DNA from: Neocallimastix lanati (nom. inval.)
Lineage: Eukaryota > Neocallimastigomycota > Neocallimastigomycetes > Neocallimastigales > Neocallimastigaceae
Assembly (NCBI GenBank): GCA_016946835.1
Contig: JACVTC010000037.1
Location: forward strand, 457,501-472,500
Direction of reading: 5' to 3'
Length of the DNA stretch: 15,000 bases
Made by a program: the position numbers and the translations under genes. Below the pieces are notes generated by a model that had not been told where the DNA came from, did no database searches, and saw only the letters and a program-made list of their open reading frames with translations. Positions 11,108 through 15,000 of the stretch are shown here, in pieces (the stretch's first letter is position 1; every line of letters starts with the position of its first letter).

Positions 11108-11309
11108 AGAGTGGATTCTTTGAAAAATAAAATAAAATAAATAATTAAAAAAATGGAAAATTTTTAATAAAAAGTAGGTATTAAATTAATATTAAAATTT
11201 TAGTTCAAAATTTTATTTCTATTTTTTTTTAATCTATTTAATATATTAATATAAAAAGGTTAAACCTTATAAATTAATATTTATTTATCCTATCAATGCT
11301 ATCCACTCT
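11108..11309. repeat. Short inverted repeats about 200 bp apart (weak MITE-like candidate)
   Basis: AGAGTGGAT at 11108-11116 is matched in inverted orientation by ATCCACTCT at 11301-11309, each bordered outward by A or T runs. With one gap the match extends weakly to a TTGA. A 13-base hairpin AAGGTTAAACCTT (11256-11268) lies inside. The interior does not code. In so AT-rich a region a 9-bp match with four G/C pairs is unusual, but one pair of short arms is not proof of an element. Confidence 0.3.
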
Positions 11310-11690
11310 TTTTAAAAAAAAAAAAAGATATTAAAAAATTTTAAAAATATATATATATATATAGAATATAATAATAATAATAATCATATTAATAGTAATA
11401 ATAATTGAACAATATTAAAATATAATAAACCAACACAAAAAATATGAATAATAGTAATTATCAAACTATCAAATAACAATTATCATTTTTAATAATTTAA
11501 AAGAGAGATTAATAATTATTCATAATTTTAATTATTATTACAATATATCCTAAAAGTAAAAACAATAAAAATTGAAAATATATATATATTTTTACAAATA
11601 TTAATTTTAATCCATATAATAAATTATAATTATATATTAATACTATTAATTATAAATTAAATTGACAAAAAAGATAATTATTATAATTTT

Positions 11691-11806
11691 TAATAATAAT
11701 AAATAATAAATAATAAATAATAAATAATAAATAATAAATAATAAATAATAAATAATAAATAATAAATAATAAATAATAAATAATAAATAATAAATAATAA
11801 ATAATA
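11691..11806. repeat. 7-bp tandem array AATAAAT (about 16 copies)
   Basis: Near-perfect repeats of a heptamer across about 115 bases. The overlapping minus-strand frames rich in LLFIIYY come only from this repeat and are not genes. The same heptamer in inverted orientation makes up the array at 14043-14395. Confidence 0.93.
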
Positions 11807-12545
11807 ACTGTATAAAAAAAAAAAGGTAAATAATAATAATGGATATAAAGCACATTATATTTAATGAAAGAAAAACATTAATATAATTATTATTCAAATT
11901 AGGAAAAAATAATTTATTACTTTTTTTTAATAAGGAGAAAAAAAAAATAGTATAATTACATTATTTTTTTTTTTTTTTTTTTTTTTTTGATATTTAATTA
12001 TTTTGATTTTTATCAATAAATATTAAATTGTAGTATTTACAGACAGAAAAAATATAAAACACTTTATTTTTAATTAGCATTTATTATTATTTTGTAACAT
12101 AATGATGACGACAATGATAATAGACTATTGCTATTTAATTTTTTTTTGTATTAATTATTAATGATTTAATATATTATTGAAATATAAATCTTAAAAAAAT
12201 TTTTTCTTTTCTTTTTATAATTAATTAAAAAATAAAAAATAAATGATTAAATAATTATATGTAATATAATGATGATAATAAAATATGTATGAATATAATA
12301 TAATATATAATATATAATATTATATAACTTATTTAAAAATAAGTGGAAAGTAGTAAAATTTCATTATGAAATATAGAAAAAAATAATAAAAACTTTAATA
12401 TATTTTTATTTTAAGAAGCTTCTTATTCATTTCAGAGAATAAAATTTTAAAATTAACCGAAAAACAATCCAAGAAAAAAAAATTTTGCCGTTAATTATTT
12501 AAATATTAAAAATAGATTAAATTTTATGAAGATGCTTCACTAAAA

Positions 12546-12600
12546 AAAAATAAAATAAAATAAAATAAAATAAAAAAAGTTTTTTTTTTTTAAAAAAAAA
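12546..12600. repeat. TAAAA pentanucleotide run with adjacent A/T homopolymer hairpin
   Basis: About five TAAAA units (12546-12575) are followed by A-run, G, T-run (12580-12591) and another A-run. The T-run can pair with either A-run, so the segment can fold back on itself. Confidence 0.75.
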
Positions 12601-13272
12601 AAAAGAAATCAACTAATACCCAAATAATTGAATTAACAATATTAAATATTATGTATGTTATAAAAATAATAAATAAGAATAATAAATAAGAATATAAAAA
12701 ATATTTAAAATTAATTTTATTAATAAATAATATAAATAAATAAAAATAATATTAATAATTATTTATTGAAATATCAAAATATATATATTATAGAGGTTTT
12801 TTTTTTTTTTTTAATATTTTAATAAAAATGAAATAAATCTTTGGTGCATTTAATAAAAAATTATTTTAATTAATATAAAAAAAATGTTCATCGTTACACA
12901 AATATACAAATTTATGAGAAAAATAAAAAAAAAATAACAATAATAATTTATTATTTTATTTGACTTTATTTTTATTTTTTATTTTTATTTTATTCTATTT
13001 ATTATTATTATTATTATTATTATTTTAAATTTCAGCTATATATTATATATAATAAAATAATTATATTTGATAAAATTAAAAATATTAATTTCAAAAAAAA
13101 AAAAAAAAAAAATATAAAAACATTTCTTTTTTTTTTTATTTTGTTTTAAAAAAAACTAATAGGCAAAACTTTGTACTAAAAAATAATAATAATAATAATA
13201 ATAAACCTTAAAGTTTAAAAAATAATAAATAACATAAAATATTATATAAAAATATCTATTCTCTACTAACAT

Positions 13273-13738
13273 CTAATAATAATTTCTATTAAAATTCTTC
13301 TTCAAATTATGAGAAATATTATTAGAAGATTTAATTTCCATAGATTCATTGTTTGAAGAACGATTATTACTTCGTGTTAGTTGAATTTGAATTAATAATA
13401 ATAGAATTTCTTCTTGGTCATGTTATTTTAACTTGATAATCTTAGTTGTGAAAGTTTTATATTCTATTGTATTTATTTATTTTTTTTTTTATTTTTAATT
13501 TTTATTTTTTTTTTTTTTTTTTTATTTTTATTTTTTTATTTTTTTTTTTTTGCAATATTAATCAAAAAATAAATTAAAGAGAACTGCTAATAACATGATG
13601 TGTTGTATATTAGGATTATTCATTAATGGTGATACATCTTTAAATATTAAAAATCCATTTAAATCCTAAACTGAAATTAAGATGGAAAAAATTTCTGGAA
13701 TTAATGGACTTTGAGTTAATATAAGTTTCTTTAACTTT

Positions 13739-13770
<32 letters not shown>

Positions 13771-13975
13771 GAATGAATCTTTCAATACCTTTTATCATAT
13801 AAATAAATGAAAATAAAAAACAAAAAATTAGTTTTAAATTTTAAATATATATGCAAAAAAAAAAAAAAAAAAAAAAAATTATATTGATTTGTATTCTTTA
13901 GAAATAACATTTATTTTATGAGCATGTCCTCATATAAAATTCTCCCATATATCAAACTATTTTATTAATCCCTTG

Positions 13976-13980
<5 letters not shown>
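13273..13980 (-). pseudogene. Degenerate or cryptic multi-exon coding region, family not recognised
   Basis: The stretch is less AT-rich than its surroundings and has coding-like pieces on the minus strand. From 5' to 3': 13980-13879 (FAKGLIK, stop, FDIWENFI, stop, GHAHKINVISKEYKSI), 13740-13669 (RKLKKLILTQSPLIPEIFSI...), an in-frame TAG, then 13665-13558 (DLNGFLIFKDVSPLM...HIMLLAVLFNLFFD, TAA), and 13422-13273 (49 residues, HDQEEILLLLIQIQLTR then Asn/Ser/Lys-rich, TAG). The mixed residue composition (Trp, His, Gly, Pro, Gln, Asp) is unlike frames in simple-repeat DNA. TTTTTTCCATCTTAATTTCAG at about 13690-13670 would be a good splice acceptor, so some stops may lie in introns. Long poly(T) and poly(A) insertions break the pieces apart. 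A decayed gene is more likely than an intact one; no family is assigned. Confidence 0.35.

Positions 13981-14009
<29 letters not shown>
13978..14009. repeat. 32-base poly(A) tract
   Basis: An uninterrupted A run abutting the 5' end of the minus-strand degenerate coding region, where it reads as poly(T). A further A run follows after GT at 14012. Confidence 0.9.
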
Positions 14010-14014
<5 letters not shown>

Positions 14015-14042
14015 AAAAAAAAAATTTTATTGACTACTATTT

Positions 14043-14395
14043 AATATTATTTATTATTTATTATTTATTATTTAATTATTTATTATTTATTATTTATTAT
14101 TTATTATATATTATTTATTATTTATTATTTATTATTTATTATTTAATTATTTATTATTTATTATTTATTATTTATTATTTATTATTTATTATTTATTATT
14201 TATTATTTATTATTTATTATTTAATTATTTATTATTTATTATTTATTATTTATTATTTATTATTTATTATTTATTATTTATTATTTATTATTTATTATTT
14301 ATTATTTATTATTTATTATTTATTTAATTATTTATTATATATTATTTATTATTTATTATTTATTATTAATTATTTATTATTTATTATTTATTATT
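14043..14395. repeat. 7-bp tandem array TTATTTA (about 45 copies) with periodic A insertions
   Basis: Heptamer repeats are interrupted by single extra A residues (TTTAATTA) near 14073, 14143, 14221, 14325 and 14368 and by two TATATATTA-like variants (about 14105 and 14337). The insertions fall 40-105 bases apart, giving a loose higher-order structure. The array lies between two divergent degenerate coding regions. Confidence 0.93.
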
Positions 14396-14487
14396 ATTAT
14401 TATAATGATATTATTACTTTATTTTATATATTATTATTTATTAAATATTTATATATAATAATAATTATTTCTTTAAAAAAAAAAATA

Positions 14488-14909
14488 ATGGTATATATTA
14501 TTTATTTTATTTTATTTTTATTTTCTTCGAATAAAATTCAACGTTTAATTAAAATTGATTCTGTTTTTTATTCGGTAAAAATTTTTTTTTTCTTTTTAAT
14601 TATCCGGTATTTAATTAATAAAAATAAAAAAAATTTTTTTTTTTTCTGTATTTTTATTAAAAAATTCTAATTATGTGAAGGTTTACATTTATTTTATGTA
14701 CACATTATGACATTAAATAGTTTATACATTCTTCATAAAAAGAAATAATATAATTTATAAATTTCTAAAATGTCACTTAAGAAGAGATAAAATCCTTCTT
14801 TTTGAAGATAGCTCAGCTTTTTTCAACTCATACAGAAACAAAGGATGCTGAAAATGAACAATCGGATAATGAAATTAAATCAGATAAAAAATTATTTATT
14901 ATTCAATAA
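14488..14909 (+). pseudogene. Degenerate or cryptic coding region on the plus strand, family not recognised
   Basis: From ATG 14488 the frame reads Ile/Phe-rich sequence with a more protein-like stretch (SSNKIQRLIKIDSVFYS, about 14527-14577), stops at 14668, and continues in the same frame as LCEGLHLFYVHIMTLNSLYI before further stops. A second piece, 14781-14909 in another frame, gives 42 residues (EEIKSFFLKIAQLFS, then an acidic tail TETKDAENEQSDNEIKSDKK, then LFIIQ and TAA). It may be a true last exon: CTTAAG at 14776-14781 could be an acceptor with TTCTAAA upstream. I could not find a donor that joins the pieces in phase. Either a decayed gene or one with unrecognised introns. Confidence 0.28.
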
Positions 14910-15000
14910 GTAAAATAGATAGAAAACTTCAACTAAATTCGTCTTTAATTATATAAAGAATTATAAAAACTTTAAAATAGATTAAAAAAAAAAAAAAAAA

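Larger units (their letters stand above)
7076..13272. other. Six-kilobase gene-free AT-rich region
   Basis: The first few hundred bases are the upstream region of the zinc-finger-like gene. Beyond that I find no exon with coding character on either strand, no tRNA and no recognisable transposase. Content is poly(A)/poly(T) tracts, TA and TAA microsatellites, and the tandem repeats listed separately. Short open frames here (for example 10126-10338 plus and 11646-11897 minus) consist of Phe/Ile/Leu/Tyr from low-complexity DNA. A multi-exon gene with very small exons, as with LAMTOR5, cannot be fully excluded. Confidence 0.65.

Noticed and set aside
11646-11897. 83- and 67-residue minus-strand frames
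   Set aside because: Periodic YYLLFII is the translation of the 7-bp AATAAAT array.
12101-12170. Short plus-strand frame MMTTMIIDYCYLIF
   Set aside because: Under 20 codons, no splice partner found.

Overview
The window is nuclear-type DNA from a eukaryote with an extremely A+T-rich genome. Between genes it is almost pure A/T, full of poly(A)/poly(T) tracts and TAAA, TAA and TTATTTA microsatellites. Genes stand out as islands of higher G+C, interrupted by short AT-rich GT...AG introns, and encode Asn/Ser-rich proteins with homopolymer runs. Nothing looks bacterial (no operons, no Shine-Dalgarno sites). An anaerobic gut fungus (Neocallimastigomycota) fits best. A Dictyostelium-like amoeba is the main alternative, and composition alone cannot settle it.

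Three real genes are supported, all on the minus strand. (1) Positions 543 to the left edge: the first 181 residues of an acidic WW-domain protein, cut by the window start. (2) Positions 2595 to 1860: a three-exon gene for a 92-residue LAMTOR5 (HBXIP) homologue, the roadblock-fold subunit of the Ragulator complex that links Rag GTPases and TORC1 to the lysosome/vacuole. Its exons are too short to show as ordinary open frames and it had to be assembled by splicing. (3) Positions 7075 to 3887: a two-exon gene for a 1035-residue nuclear-type protein. Two long open frames that look like separate genes join in frame across an 81-nt intron. The product has a possible ubiquitin-like segment, a 24-residue Asn run and a Cys/His-containing domain that resembles a divergent WRKY-GCM1/FLYWCH zinc finger followed by a basic segment; a DNA-binding regulator is the best guess.

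From about 7.1 to 13.25 kb I find no gene. The stretch holds homopolymers, an 11-bp phased tandem repeat, a 7-bp AATAAAT array and a weak MITE-like inverted repeat. From 13.27 to 14.91 kb lie two degenerate coding-like stretches, minus at 13273-13980 and plus at 14488-14909. They diverge from a roughly 350-bp TTATTTA array, which is an inverted counterpart of the 11.7-kb array. The three genes share strand but no obvious pathway; their spacing (1.3 kb each) suggests independent transcription.
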